The position numbers and the translations under genes are program-made. DNA of 64,000 bases from CAZFER01 sp964517495. Lineage in GTDB: Bacteria; Hinthialibacterota; Hinthialibacteria; Hinthialibacterales; Hinthialibacteraceae. Shown here one piece after another: positions 33,632 through 42,208 of the stretch; within the stretch, counting starts at the first letter, position 1, and every line of letters begins with the position of its first letter. The stretch is from assembly GCA_964517495.1 (NCBI GenBank), contig CAZFER010000028.1, positions 1 to 64,000 on the forward strand, given 5' to 3'. The notes below the pieces were generated by a model. That model worked only from the letters and a program-made list of their open reading frames with translations, was not told where the DNA came from and ran no database searches.

Positions 33632-34987
33632 ATGTCCAAAATCATCGAACTCTTCGATTCTCATAAACTTTTGCTATTTTTCGTCCCCTTTTTGATTTAC
33701 CTCTCCAACGGACGGGAAATAAGCAGCGGTGATCCCACCCCCACCGTATTCACTGCCGTCTATATCGCCCAACATGGCACCATTTTTCTGGATACCATCC
33801 ATGATTACATTCCTTATCACACCATGCCCTATTTTATCTCCGAACAGCGCGGGCATATTGTCTCCAATTACCCCATCTTCCCCGCCATCATGGCCACCCC
33901 ATTAATCGCCCCTTTTGTTTGGCTGGGGATGATCCAACCCGGCGACGGCGACCTTGTCTGGAAATATCTCGCTGAATTATGCGGCGCATCCTTTACTGCT
34001 CTCGCTGGGGTATTCATGTATCTCACTCTCAAACGCCTGATCGACAAAACCGGCGCATTCATATTAACCTTAGCCTATACTTTAGGCACTGCACTCTGGC
34101 CCATCGCCGCCCAAAGCCTCTGGCAGCATGGCCCCAGTGTGTTATGGTGGAGCATTTGTTTCTATGCCTTGGTCCGCTTGGAACAATCACAAAGTAGCAA
34201 ATCATTCAATGCATCCCTCTTATTAGGCGGTCTGGCTGCAGGGGCAGCGGTTTTATGCCGCACTGTTAACGGCATTGGCGCTGTCGTCTTATGTTGTGCC
34301 ATTCTTTACCGCTATCGGCTCAGATCCTGGCTATTCATCATCCCCACCGCGTTCTTAACCCTCTCATTAATTGGTTATAACCTCTATATCTTTGGTTCCT
34401 GGAAAGGCGGTGATATCGTCCTACATTCCCTTCACTGGGAACTGGATCGTGTCAGCGAAGATTCATGGTCCACCCCCTTGCACGTCGGACTGGCGGGACA
34501 ATTGATCAGCCCCAGCCGGGGAATTTTGATCTTCAGCCCCTTTTTGATCTTTGCCTTTTTGGGGATGTATTTTATCTGCAAGAAAAACGACACCACCTGG
34601 CGCCTATTGGCCTTCACTATCCCCGCGCCCATAATCATGTTGCTGGTGTTTTCAAAATACGTGGTGTGGTGGGGAGGTAACTCACACTTCGGACCACGCT
34701 ATCAAATCGAAACCTATCCGTTTCTCATGCTCTACCTCGCGGCCCTATGGCCTGTTATCTGGAATTCCAAATGGCTGCGGGGAGTGTTCATCGCTTTGCT
34801 GGCCTATTCCATTTTCGTTCAATGGATCGGCGCTTTTTGCTATCCCGGGGGATGGGCAGTCGAACCCACATCAATATCAAACGATCACGGCCGCTACTGG
34901 GACTGGTCCTACAACCAAATCTGCACCTGCCTGAAAAGCGGCATCAAATTTGGCCGGTATGGCGAGTTGTTTAAAATGTTAAATTAG
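33632..34987 (+). CDS. Polytopic membrane protein, possibly GT-C glycosyltransferase-like
   Basis: The protein has 451 residues and about ten predicted membrane segments. The first outside loop contains REISSGDPTPTVFTAVYIA, with an acidic residue where GT-C glycosyltransferases place their catalytic Asp, and the later loop WWGGNSHFGPRYQIETYPFL recalls mannosyltransferase-like membrane proteins. This placement is tentative; I do not recognise a specific family. It follows hpt by 77 bases and precedes the Uma2 pair by 31. Confidence 0.65.
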   Translation: MSKIIELFDSHKLLLFFVPFLIYLSNGREISSGDPTPTVFTAVYIAQHGTIFLDTIHDYIPYHTMPYFISEQRGHIVSNYPIFPAIMATPLIAPFVWLGMIQPGDGDLVWKYLAELCGASFTALAGVFMYLTLKRLIDKTGAFILTLAYTLGTALWPIAAQSLWQHGPSVLWWSICFYALVRLEQSQSSKSFNASLLLGGLAAGAAVLCRTVNGIGAVVLCCAILYRYRLRSWLFIIPTAFLTLSLIGYNLYIFGSWKGGDIVLHSLHWELDRVSEDSWSTPLHVGLAGQLISPSRGILIFSPFLIFAFLGMYFICKKNDTTWRLLAFTIPAPIIMLLVFSKYVVWWGGNSHFGPRYQIETYPFLMLYLAALWPVIWNSKWLRGVFIALLAYSIFVQWIGAFCYPGGWAVEPTSISNDHGRYWDWSYNQICTCLKSGIKFGRYGELFKMLN

Positions 34988-35018
34988 CTGTATAATATAA
35001 AAAAGGGGATATTGGACC

Positions 35019-35576
35019 ATGTCTACCCATGCTCAAATGCGATTAATCGATGTTGATGAATACTACCGTCTTGCTCAGATCGGTGTGTTATCGGAAGATG
35101 ATCGCGTCGAACTGATAGAGGGAGAGATCATTCCAATGACACCCATCGGGAATCGGCATGCTAGTTGTGTTATGCGATTGATTGAATTGATTATGACCAA
35201 ACTTGAAAGAAAAGTCATCATTAATCCCCAAAATCCTCTTCGCTTGAATCGATATAACGAACCGCAGCCGGATATAACCATCCTCAAGCGAGATCCAAAT
35301 TTCTATGAAAACAAAACTCCCGATGCCGGGGATACCCATATCGTCATTGAAATCGCTGACAGTTCAATCCAGCATGATCGTAAAACCAAACGCGCTTTAT
35401 ACGCCAAACGGGGAATCCCCGAATACTGGCTGGTCAATCTCACCAACAACACCATCGAAGTATACACTCAACCCGAACAGAACACCTACAAAACCCAAAT
35501 AACCTATCACCGCGGAGACAACATTCAATCCACCATATGGCCAGATTTGATTTTGGACGTTGATGAAATAATCTAA
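35019..35576 (+). CDS. Uma2-family (DUF820) putative endonuclease, copy 1
   Basis: The 185-residue protein has the Uma2 PD-(D/E)xK-like fold: VELIEGEII near residue 30, Asp85 in QPDITILK, Glu111 in HIVIEIADSS, then the Lys/Arg-rich helix KTKRALYAKRGIPEYW. Uma2 proteins are widespread, often in multiple copies, and lack a settled role. The start follows GGGGA. The gene is repeated almost exactly 576 bases downstream. Confidence 0.85.
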   Translation: MSTHAQMRLIDVDEYYRLAQIGVLSEDDRVELIEGEIIPMTPIGNRHASCVMRLIELIMTKLERKVIINPQNPLRLNRYNEPQPDITILKRDPNFYENKTPDAGDTHIVIEIADSSIQHDRKTKRALYAKRGIPEYWLVNLTNNTIEVYTQPEQNTYKTQITYHRGDNIQSTIWPDLILDVDEII

Positions 35577-35594
35577 AAAAGAGGATTTGAAACC

Positions 35595-36152
35595 ATGTCT
35601 ATCCATGCTCAAATGCGATTAATCGATGTTGATGAATACTACCGTCTTGCTCAGATCGGTGTGTTATCGGAAGATGATCGCGTCGAACTGATAGAGGGAG
35701 AGATCATTCCAATGACACCCATCGGGAATCGGCATGCTAGTTGTGTTATGCGATTGATTGAATTGATTATGACCAAACTTGAAAGAAAAGTCATCATTAA
35801 TCCCCAAAATCCTCTTCGCTTGAATCGATATAACGAACCGCAGCCGGATATAACCATCCTCAAGCGAGATCCAAATTTCTATGAAAACAAAACTCCCGAT
35901 GCCGGGGATACCCATATCGTCATTGAAATCGCTGACAGTTCAATCCAGCATGATCGTAAAACCAAACGCGCTTTATACGCCAAACGGGGAATCCCCGAAT
36001 ACTGGCTGGTCAATCTCACCAACAACACCATCGAAGTATACACTCAACCCGAACAGAACACCTACAAAACCCAAATAACCTATCACCGCGGAGACAACAT
36101 TCAATCCATCATATGGCCAGATTTAATTTTGGACGTTGATGAAATAATTTAG
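35595..36152 (+). CDS. Uma2-family (DUF820) putative endonuclease, copy 2
   Basis: This is a tandem copy of the preceding gene with only two amino-acid differences (Thr3 to Ile and a Thr to Ile in NIQSTIW). At DNA level I see about four or five changes over the whole coding region, all transitions. The copies share the start region as well, with GAGGA in front of the ATG. The motif residues are intact, so both copies should be functional. The duplication is recent or kept uniform by gene conversion. Confidence 0.85.
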   Translation: MSIHAQMRLIDVDEYYRLAQIGVLSEDDRVELIEGEIIPMTPIGNRHASCVMRLIELIMTKLERKVIINPQNPLRLNRYNEPQPDITILKRDPNFYENKTPDAGDTHIVIEIADSSIQHDRKTKRALYAKRGIPEYWLVNLTNNTIEVYTQPEQNTYKTQITYHRGDNIQSIIWPDLILDVDEII

Positions 36153-36207
36153 TGAATTAAACAGGATTTTGCCTTATTCCTATTCCATGGCATCCAAATT
36201 GCATTTA

Positions 36208-37428
36208 CTACCTAAGATTATATAAATACACCAGCGACTTGGCAATTTCATCCCAATTGGGTAGTATTTTCCTTTTAGTTGTATCGGTAATTTGATCGGA
36301 GGGTGAATTTGCTTGCTTGTTCATGGCGCTGGTCAGGGCATTGACATTGTTGGGGGAGATGGTGGTAAATGGTATATCAGCTTGGTTGGTGATGTGTTGT
36401 AAACATCCATAGGCGGTGGTTATGATCACCGGGGTGTTCAGGCTTAGGGCTTCGATGGGCACCAGGCCGAAACTTTCGTAAAAGGATGGGCATACCACGC
36501 AGTCCACCTTTCGTATTAGCTGGCCTGCGATTGTGTTTGGAATGGCAGGCAATCGGTAGATTCCAGCCTCTTGGTTCACGATGTTTTCCTCGATAGTTCT
36601 TCGCTGTTTTGCGCATACGTTGAATATGATTTTCATGGCTCCTTCATCCGGGCCGCAGAGAACCAGGCGGGCGGGAGTTCCCTGCTCCAGCAGGTTCAGG
36701 AAAGCGTTGACGAGAACGATGACTCCTTTTACTTCCGCCAGGCGGCCAAGGTATAAAAAGGTGCTTGTTGCTTCGTTTTCTTCAAATTCATAAGGAAAGG
36801 GTTCTTTGGTCTCAGCTAACTTGGGTTGGCCGTGGGGGATTATTTTAATCCGGCCCTCATCGATTCCACATTGCTGGTATTGCTTTTTTTCCTGATCGGA
36901 TAAAGCCAGATAGATAGACAAACGCTTAAACCATCCCATATGCATAAGGGGATCAAATCCTCCGTGAATAAGCCGTTTAAAGCCTGCATGAACGGGTGGC
37001 TTCAGCGATCCATGAGCCGACAGGCAAACACAATCTGCTCTCGACAGTCCATACCTCGCCAAATGGCGATACCCAATGATGTGGACTTCGTGCAGATGCA
37101 GCACATCAATGGGAATCGCGTCGAGATACTCATAATCAAACCAGGGTGAAAACAACTTGAAACGCTGGGCACATCCAGGATAGCGGTTTTTGAAATAGAT
37201 GACCTTTAAACGGTTAGCATGCCCAATAAAAGCAATATGGTTATTGGGACTTTCTTCCAATTGAATGTCGATTGAAGCTGTTTGCTGATCCAATCCGGCA
37301 TCAGTCGTCAAAACCGTCACGGTGTGGCCCTGATTTGCCTGGGCAAGAGCCAAGGCATACACTGCTTGGGGCACCCCCCCATACATACACGCGGGGGGAA
37401 AATAGGGAACGGCATGGACAATATTCAT
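36208..37428 (-). CDS. GT4-family glycosyltransferase
   Basis: The protein has 406 residues with a GT-B fold. The N-terminal domain has AVPYFPPACMYGGVPQAVYA, the acceptor-side glycine loop. The C-terminal domain has TFLYLGRLAEVKGVIVLVNA and the nucleotide-sugar E-x7-E motif in FYESFGLVPIEALSLNTPVI. Such enzymes add sugars to cell-surface polysaccharide or lipid. The start overlaps the upstream GT2 stop by four bases. It is the third gene of a minus-strand operon with the GT2 and the membrane hydrolase. Confidence 0.92.
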   Translation of the reverse strand: MNIVHAVPYFPPACMYGGVPQAVYALALAQANQGHTVTVLTTDAGLDQQTASIDIQLEESPNNHIAFIGHANRLKVIYFKNRYPGCAQRFKLFSPWFDYEYLDAIPIDVLHLHEVHIIGYRHLARYGLSRADCVCLSAHGSLKPPVHAGFKRLIHGGFDPLMHMGWFKRLSIYLALSDQEKKQYQQCGIDEGRIKIIPHGQPKLAETKEPFPYEFEENEATSTFLYLGRLAEVKGVIVLVNAFLNLLEQGTPARLVLCGPDEGAMKIIFNVCAKQRRTIEENIVNQEAGIYRLPAIPNTIAGQLIRKVDCVVCPSFYESFGLVPIEALSLNTPVIITTAYGCLQHITNQADIPFTTISPNNVNALTSAMNKQANSPSDQITDTTKRKILPNWDEIAKSLVYLYNLR

Positions 37429-38435
37429 GATCTTTTATCCGGACGCTTAAACACTCGCAATAACCGGCTTCCCCACCCACAGAGATAGGCGTAAAAGAAC
37501 ACGGCATTACGCACCCAATAAACGGGCGCGGATACAAGCAAACACCTATCACGAAATGCCACATACAAAAAGAGGCTGTAGCCCACATGGAATATCAATA
37601 TGAACAATACCAAAAGCCATGCGATGGAAACTTGCCAGGGCATTAGGATGATCGCCGGTAAGGTTAATCCAGAGGCCAGTACCCATACGGAAATCCAACG
37701 GTCAAAGGGATATAAAACCTGGGTGGAAACATAGGGGCGGCGGAAACCATACCACCAACTGCGTTTAACGCAATCCCACAGGCGGGTTTTGTAGCGGTGC
37801 CAGGCTTTGGCATTGCTATTAAAGCGCAGGGCATAACCGGCATCGCGGATGCGTTGGTTATACTCGGAATCAAAACTCGATTCACCCAATTCCTCCCGGC
37901 AGTGGCCCAGCTGGTCAAATACCTCACGCCGGTATAGGGCGTTGGCGCTGGTGATGTGCTTTACATTCTCTTTATTGGACATGATCTTGTATGCGATTTC
38001 ATATCCGAATATTTTGGCAATGGCAGGTTCATCCTCATTCGGCATGAGTAATCCACCGGCACCAGCGACATTATCTTTTTTCAATTCAGTCAGTAATTCA
38101 CCCAGCCAATCTTGATTAAGGATCACATCGCTTTCCACCCAAGCGATGTAGGGAGCGCGGCTTTCCTGAAGTCCCCGGTTGATGGCAACCGCCTCGCCTC
38201 CGTTTGGCTGCCTTATGAGCCGAAACGAGCAGTCGTGATAATCGTGCCCATTGTTATTGATCCAATCGATGACAAGGGTGTGGGTTTGATCGGTTGAGCC
38301 ATCATCGATTATGATGACATCCTTTTGAGCGGGATGATTCTGCTGGCCAATGCTGGAAAGGGTCTGCAATATTGAATCCTGAGCATTAAAGGCTGGGACG
38401 ATAAAGGAGACGAATTCATTATTCATGCGATTCAT
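37425..38435 (-). CDS. GT2-family glycosyltransferase with C-terminal membrane segments
   Basis: The protein has a GT-A fold: SFIVPAFNAQDSILQTLSSI at the N terminus, VIIIDDGSTDQT, the acidic metal site in YIAWVESDVIL, and RIRDAGYALRFNSNAKAWH downstream. Two or three hydrophobic segments at about 245-320 anchor it to the membrane. The ATG at 38435 overlaps the stop of the upstream gene (TGATG) and is preferred to a TTG one codon earlier. It probably acts with the GT4 in building a surface glycan. Confidence 0.9.
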   Translation of the reverse strand: MNRMNNEFVSFIVPAFNAQDSILQTLSSIGQQNHPAQKDVIIIDDGSTDQTHTLVIDWINNNGHDYHDCSFRLIRQPNGGEAVAINRGLQESRAPYIAWVESDVILNQDWLGELLTELKKDNVAGAGGLLMPNEDEPAIAKIFGYEIAYKIMSNKENVKHITSANALYRREVFDQLGHCREELGESSFDSEYNQRIRDAGYALRFNSNAKAWHRYKTRLWDCVKRSWWYGFRRPYVSTQVLYPFDRWISVWVLASGLTLPAIILMPWQVSIAWLLVLFILIFHVGYSLFLYVAFRDRCLLVSAPVYWVRNAVFFYAYLCGWGSRLLRVFKRPDKRS

Positions 38436-39067
38436 CAAATAAATACCCAGTCACCCACATAATGGCTGATTGATGTTATGAATGGTGGGAATTGATAAGC
38501 AATTCGGCATAGCCCAAACACCACTAGCAAGGCGAGGCAGCCCATTCGCCAGCGTTTCCACTTTTCATCCTTCAAAAAGTAGATTCCAACGACGCTTGCC
38601 AGCATCAGTGTTTCTAGCATAATCAAGCGATAGTAAAAAACAGCGCGTACGGATTCAGAAAATCCTTGTTCTGAAAAACCTGTCCCATTTACTACTTCGT
38701 TTATCCCGTTCATGCTGGCTTTCACTACATTGGGGGCATCCGGCCATTCGTAAGATATGAATGGATAGAACCAGGGGATGAAACCGATATCACCAATTAG
38801 ATGAAGAAAATGACCGGTCATCCATGAGAGCGCCCACTCTTTACCCTTCCACCAATAAACTATGGCTGTGCATACTCCCACGGATAAAAGGGTGTGGAAC
38901 CAGCATCGCCCATATTCAGTAATGTGAAAGACATCGGAGAGTGATTTATCGGCAACATCCACGAAAATGGTCGCCACTATGGCAGGGAAATGAGGCAGGC
39001 CGGTTAAGGTGGTGCCTACAAGGCTCATGGCTAAATGTCCAGGGATTGGATACACAATATATTCCAA
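38435..39067 (-). CDS. Membrane-bound metal-dependent hydrolase-like protein (DUF457/YdjM-like)
   Basis: The 210-residue protein has four to five membrane segments. His and Asp residues fit the DUF457/LexA-binding inner-membrane hydrolase family: YPIPGHLAMSLVG near the start, VDVADKSLSDVF, and SWMTGHFLHLIGDIGFI. The only start for the full length is TTG at 39067, with a weak ribosome-binding site; a shorter form from a later ATG is possible. It leads the GT2/GT4 operon and is divergent from the radical SAM genes. Confidence 0.7.
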   Translation of the reverse strand: MEYIVYPIPGHLAMSLVGTTLTGLPHFPAIVATIFVDVADKSLSDVFHITEYGRCWFHTLLSVGVCTAIVYWWKGKEWALSWMTGHFLHLIGDIGFIPWFYPFISYEWPDAPNVVKASMNGINEVVNGTGFSEQGFSESVRAVFYYRLIMLETLMLASVVGIYFLKDEKWKRWRMGCLALLVVFGLCRIAYQFPPFITSISHYVGDWVFI

Positions 39068-39154
39068 ACTTTATTGATTTATATAGATGTCACGCCACAA
39101 TAGGACTATAGTGTATATTATAGTGTATTGCAGAAAATTGAAATCCCTGGCATT

Positions 39155-39206
39155 AATGTTTACTGAATTAATAAACATTTGATTTTTTGATAAAAACAGC
39201 GATAAT
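39155..39206 (+). promoter_or_regulatory. Divergent control region: inverted repeat and candidate leaderless promoter
   Basis: An 8-bp inverted repeat AATGTTTA (39155-39162) / TAAACATT (39172-39179) overlaps TTGATT (39179-39184), which lies 16 bases before GATAAT (39201-39206). The -10 box would be seven bases before the ATG at 39213, so the transcript could be leaderless. Two TATAGTGTAT direct repeats lie at about 39108-39128. Confidence 0.4.
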
Positions 39207-39212
39207 GTCGTC

Positions 39213-40715
39213 ATGGTTAATCAAACGCAACGTAAATTAAAAGCAGTGTTTATGACCCCTCCAGTTACAATGGAGGAAAGATATGGGCCTTTGGCGTCAT
39301 CGGGAAATTGTACGCCTTGTCTGGCTTCGACGATTCTTGCGTCTATTGCACGCAAGGCGGGGTATCCTGTGGCGATTATCGATGCCGCCGCTGAAGGGTT
39401 GGTTCTCGATGAAGTGATGGATCGCCTTAGTGTGGAGCGGCCTGATTTTATTGGGTTTACGACCACAACACTAACGACGTTGCCCGCTGAACGGGTGGCT
39501 CAGAAAGTTAAACAACTGTGGCCGAATACAGTCATTGCCATTGGGGGACCTCATGCCACGGCGATTCCCGAAGAGACTCTGCAGCGCTGTCCGGCTTTTG
39601 ACATCGCCGCGATTAATGAAGGCGATGAATCCATATTGGATATTCTTACCGCTGTTGAAGCGCGTACTTTTAACTTTGCTGAGATTCCCGGCTTGGTTTG
39701 CCGCACGCAGGAGGGTGAGATTATACGCACCCGGCCTCGTGTTCCATTTCGGGACCTGGATTCACTTGATTATCCTGCCTGGGATTTATTGAACAATTTC
39801 CCTGATAAATACACGCCAGGATATTTCAAAGTGGGCAAAATGCCCTCGGTCTCTTTCGTGAGTTCACGCGGGTGCCCATTTGAATGCAGCTTTTGTGATA
39901 CCAGTGTATTTGGCCAGAAAATTCGTTCCCATTCGGCAGAATATATGGTTGAATTGTTTGAATATCTCAACAAGCGTTTTGGTATACGCGACGTGACCTT
40001 TGAAGATGATACCTTCATGGTTTACCGCAAGAATGTTGAGCAATTTTGTGAACTGCTGCAGAAAAAGAACCTTAAAATGACCTGGGCTTGTAATAGCCGG
40101 GTGAACCTCGCCAAATTGGATTTATTGAAGACCATGAAATCAGCAGGATGCTGGCATATCAGTTATGGCATTGAGAGCGGTTCACAAGAGATTTTGGATC
40201 ACGAGGATAAACGCATCAAACTGAATCAAATCCATGAGGGGATTCTTAACACACGAAAAGCAGGTATATCGGCCAAAGGTTTTTTCATTGTAGGCCATCC
40301 ACGTGAAACAAATGAAACATTGCAAGCCACCTATGAACTCACCCAATCGGTTCCCTTTTCTGATATTAGCGTTACATGCATGACGCCTTTCCCCGGTTCG
40401 CCGTTGTCAAAGTATGCCCATGAATATGGTGCGTTTGATGATGATTGGACCAGGATGAATTTGCTGAATCCTGTGTTTATTCCATTTGGATTAACAGCGG
40501 ATGATTTAAACTTCTGGCAACGCAAAATCCTGCGTTCGTTTTATTTCAGGCCGAAGGTGTTTTATGACTATGCCAAACGGGTCTTACGGCATCCCTCTCC
40601 TCGGTATGTGAAGGGATTGGCGCTTTCCGCCTCGGCACTGGCACGAACGGTATTTTCACGAAAGAAGCGATCGGAAAACAATGTTGATATCAATGCGGCG
40701 GGGGTGTGTTCATGA
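39213..40715 (+). CDS. B12-binding-domain radical SAM enzyme (first of three)
   Basis: The protein has 500 residues. The N-terminal 150 or so form a cobalamin-binding-like Rossmann domain (IDAAAEGLVLDEVMDRL, DFIGFTTTTLTTLPAERVA, IAIGGPHATAIPEET). The radical SAM core follows with Cys221, Cys225 and Cys228 in SSRGCPFECSFCDTS, binding the 4Fe-4S cluster that cleaves S-adenosylmethionine. DVTFEDDTFM and WHISYGIESGSQEILD are typical of the BchE-like class. These enzymes often methylate or rearrange unactivated carbons; the substrate is unknown. No Shine-Dalgarno sequence is seen. Confidence 0.9.
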   Translation: MVNQTQRKLKAVFMTPPVTMEERYGPLASSGNCTPCLASTILASIARKAGYPVAIIDAAAEGLVLDEVMDRLSVERPDFIGFTTTTLTTLPAERVAQKVKQLWPNTVIAIGGPHATAIPEETLQRCPAFDIAAINEGDESILDILTAVEARTFNFAEIPGLVCRTQEGEIIRTRPRVPFRDLDSLDYPAWDLLNNFPDKYTPGYFKVGKMPSVSFVSSRGCPFECSFCDTSVFGQKIRSHSAEYMVELFEYLNKRFGIRDVTFEDDTFMVYRKNVEQFCELLQKKNLKMTWACNSRVNLAKLDLLKTMKSAGCWHISYGIESGSQEILDHEDKRIKLNQIHEGILNTRKAGISAKGFFIVGHPRETNETLQATYELTQSVPFSDISVTCMTPFPGSPLSKYAHEYGAFDDDWTRMNLLNPVFIPFGLTADDLNFWQRKILRSFYFRPKVFYDYAKRVLRHPSPRYVKGLALSASALARTVFSRKKRSENNVDINAAGVCS

Positions 40716-42199
40716 TTATGGATAACAATCCCGTTCTCTTTATTGAACCGCCAGTTCAAGACCGCCGCCATATACCGGAACGATTCGCCGGGTGCAGTTA
40801 TATGCTTTATCCGCTGCCTGACCTGGCGAATTTTTACATGCTTTCCTTTCTGCAAAAACATGGATTCAAGACGGATATTGTGAATGGGGTGTTGGATCAG
40901 CTGGACGAAACCGATTTCATCCAACGCTTGCAGGAATTGAATCCAAAAGCGCTTATTCTTCATTCGGTGGTATTGGCGAAGCCGGTTGATTTGGCGATGA
41001 TTCCCAAACTGCTCGATCAGGTGGATGTGCCTATTCTTATTCATGGGCCTGAACCTTCCCGGGTGCCGCATGAGTATCTTGAAGCGTTGAGAGATCATCC
41101 CAAAAAAGAGAATCTTATTGTATTTATCGGTGAGCCGGAAAAGAACATGTTGAGTTATTTGCGTGATGGCGCCAAGCAAGGCTTAGCGATGTATGAAAAC
41201 GGTCAAATTGTTACTTATCCACACTCCCATGAGTTTATATCGATCGAAGATTTGCCTTATGATTTTCATCAGCATCCAACGGTAAAGCGGCTTTCGCATC
41301 ATTTTCTTAACGCCAAGTTTACCAAATATCCCGTAGCGACCATGTTGGCTTCGCGAGGTTGCCCATTTCCTTGTTCATATTGTGTACCCAATTCGGTTAG
41401 TTTTGCGCGTGAGATGGAATTTCGGCATACCAATCATGGAGCCAAGCCCAAAGCCATTTATGCCACACCCCAACGAGTGATTGATGAATTCAAGGCGATC
41501 AAAGATGCGGGATATCCCGCCGTTATGGTGATGGACGACCAGTTTTTAGCCAACAAAAAACGCACCCTGGCGATTTGTGAAGGGATTAAACCGTTGGATT
41601 TGGAATGGGGATGCCTATCACGTCCTGATTTTCTTGACGATGAAGATGTGGTGGCCGCCCTGGCGCAATCAGGATGTGTTAGTATCGACATAGGGATTGA
41701 AACCCTTTCCCAGCGTTTGTTGGATTTGATTGACAAGCGCCTGGATTTGAACACGTTTTATCAAGCTGTCCCGCTTTTACAAAAACATGGAATTGAGCCG
41801 AAGATCAATATCATGTTCGGATCGTCGATTGAAGAGACCGAAGAGGACATTTTTTACAGCATTCGTGAATTGGAACGCCTCAAGGTTCATCATGTCATGT
41901 TTGCGGTTGCAACTCCCTTTAAAGGCACCCCGTTCCATGATCAGGCACGGCAAAATGGCACGTTGGTTAATGATTCCGATTCCATCAATCCGTTTGGCAA
42001 GAGCATGATCTCCTACCCGCACTTGAGTTCCGAGCGCTTGCAGGAACTGGCTCGGTATGCTTATCGGCGTTTTTATCTCAGGCCATCTCAGATGTGGTAC
42101 CGTTTGAAATCATATCGTTCATGGTCATCAGTTAAGAATGACCTGCGGGTGATTGCCAACCTTTTTTTCCGTGATCAAACCAATCGAGCCGCCAGGTGA
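40712..42199 (+). CDS. B12-binding-like radical SAM enzyme (second of three)
   Basis: The cluster ligands are Cys217, Cys221 and Cys224 in SRGCPFPCSYCVPN. The N-terminal domain resembles a cobalamin-binding fold but is more diverged (ALILHSVVLAKPVDLAMIPK). MVMDDQFLANKKRT and VSIDIGIETLSQRLLDLI match the class. The ATG at 40712 overlaps the preceding stop by four bases and is preferred to a GTG two codons earlier. It is related to, but clearly different from, its neighbour, so the pair may act in sequence on one product. Confidence 0.88.
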   Translation: MIMDNNPVLFIEPPVQDRRHIPERFAGCSYMLYPLPDLANFYMLSFLQKHGFKTDIVNGVLDQLDETDFIQRLQELNPKALILHSVVLAKPVDLAMIPKLLDQVDVPILIHGPEPSRVPHEYLEALRDHPKKENLIVFIGEPEKNMLSYLRDGAKQGLAMYENGQIVTYPHSHEFISIEDLPYDFHQHPTVKRLSHHFLNAKFTKYPVATMLASRGCPFPCSYCVPNSVSFAREMEFRHTNHGAKPKAIYATPQRVIDEFKAIKDAGYPAVMVMDDQFLANKKRTLAICEGIKPLDLEWGCLSRPDFLDDEDVVAALAQSGCVSIDIGIETLSQRLLDLIDKRLDLNTFYQAVPLLQKHGIEPKINIMFGSSIEETEEDIFYSIRELERLKVHHVMFAVATPFKGTPFHDQARQNGTLVNDSDSINPFGKSMISYPHLSSERLQELARYAYRRFYLRPSQMWYRLKSYRSWSSVKNDLRVIANLFFRDQTNRAAR

Positions 42200-42208
42200 A
42201 TTCATCCC

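Larger units (their letters stand above)
35019..36152 (+). repeat. Tandem direct duplication, 576-base period
   Basis: Two adjacent units, each holding a whole Uma2 gene and a short leader, are more than 99% identical over the coding part. The boundary is around 35571-35594, where the sequences of the two leaders drift apart. Confidence 0.9.
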
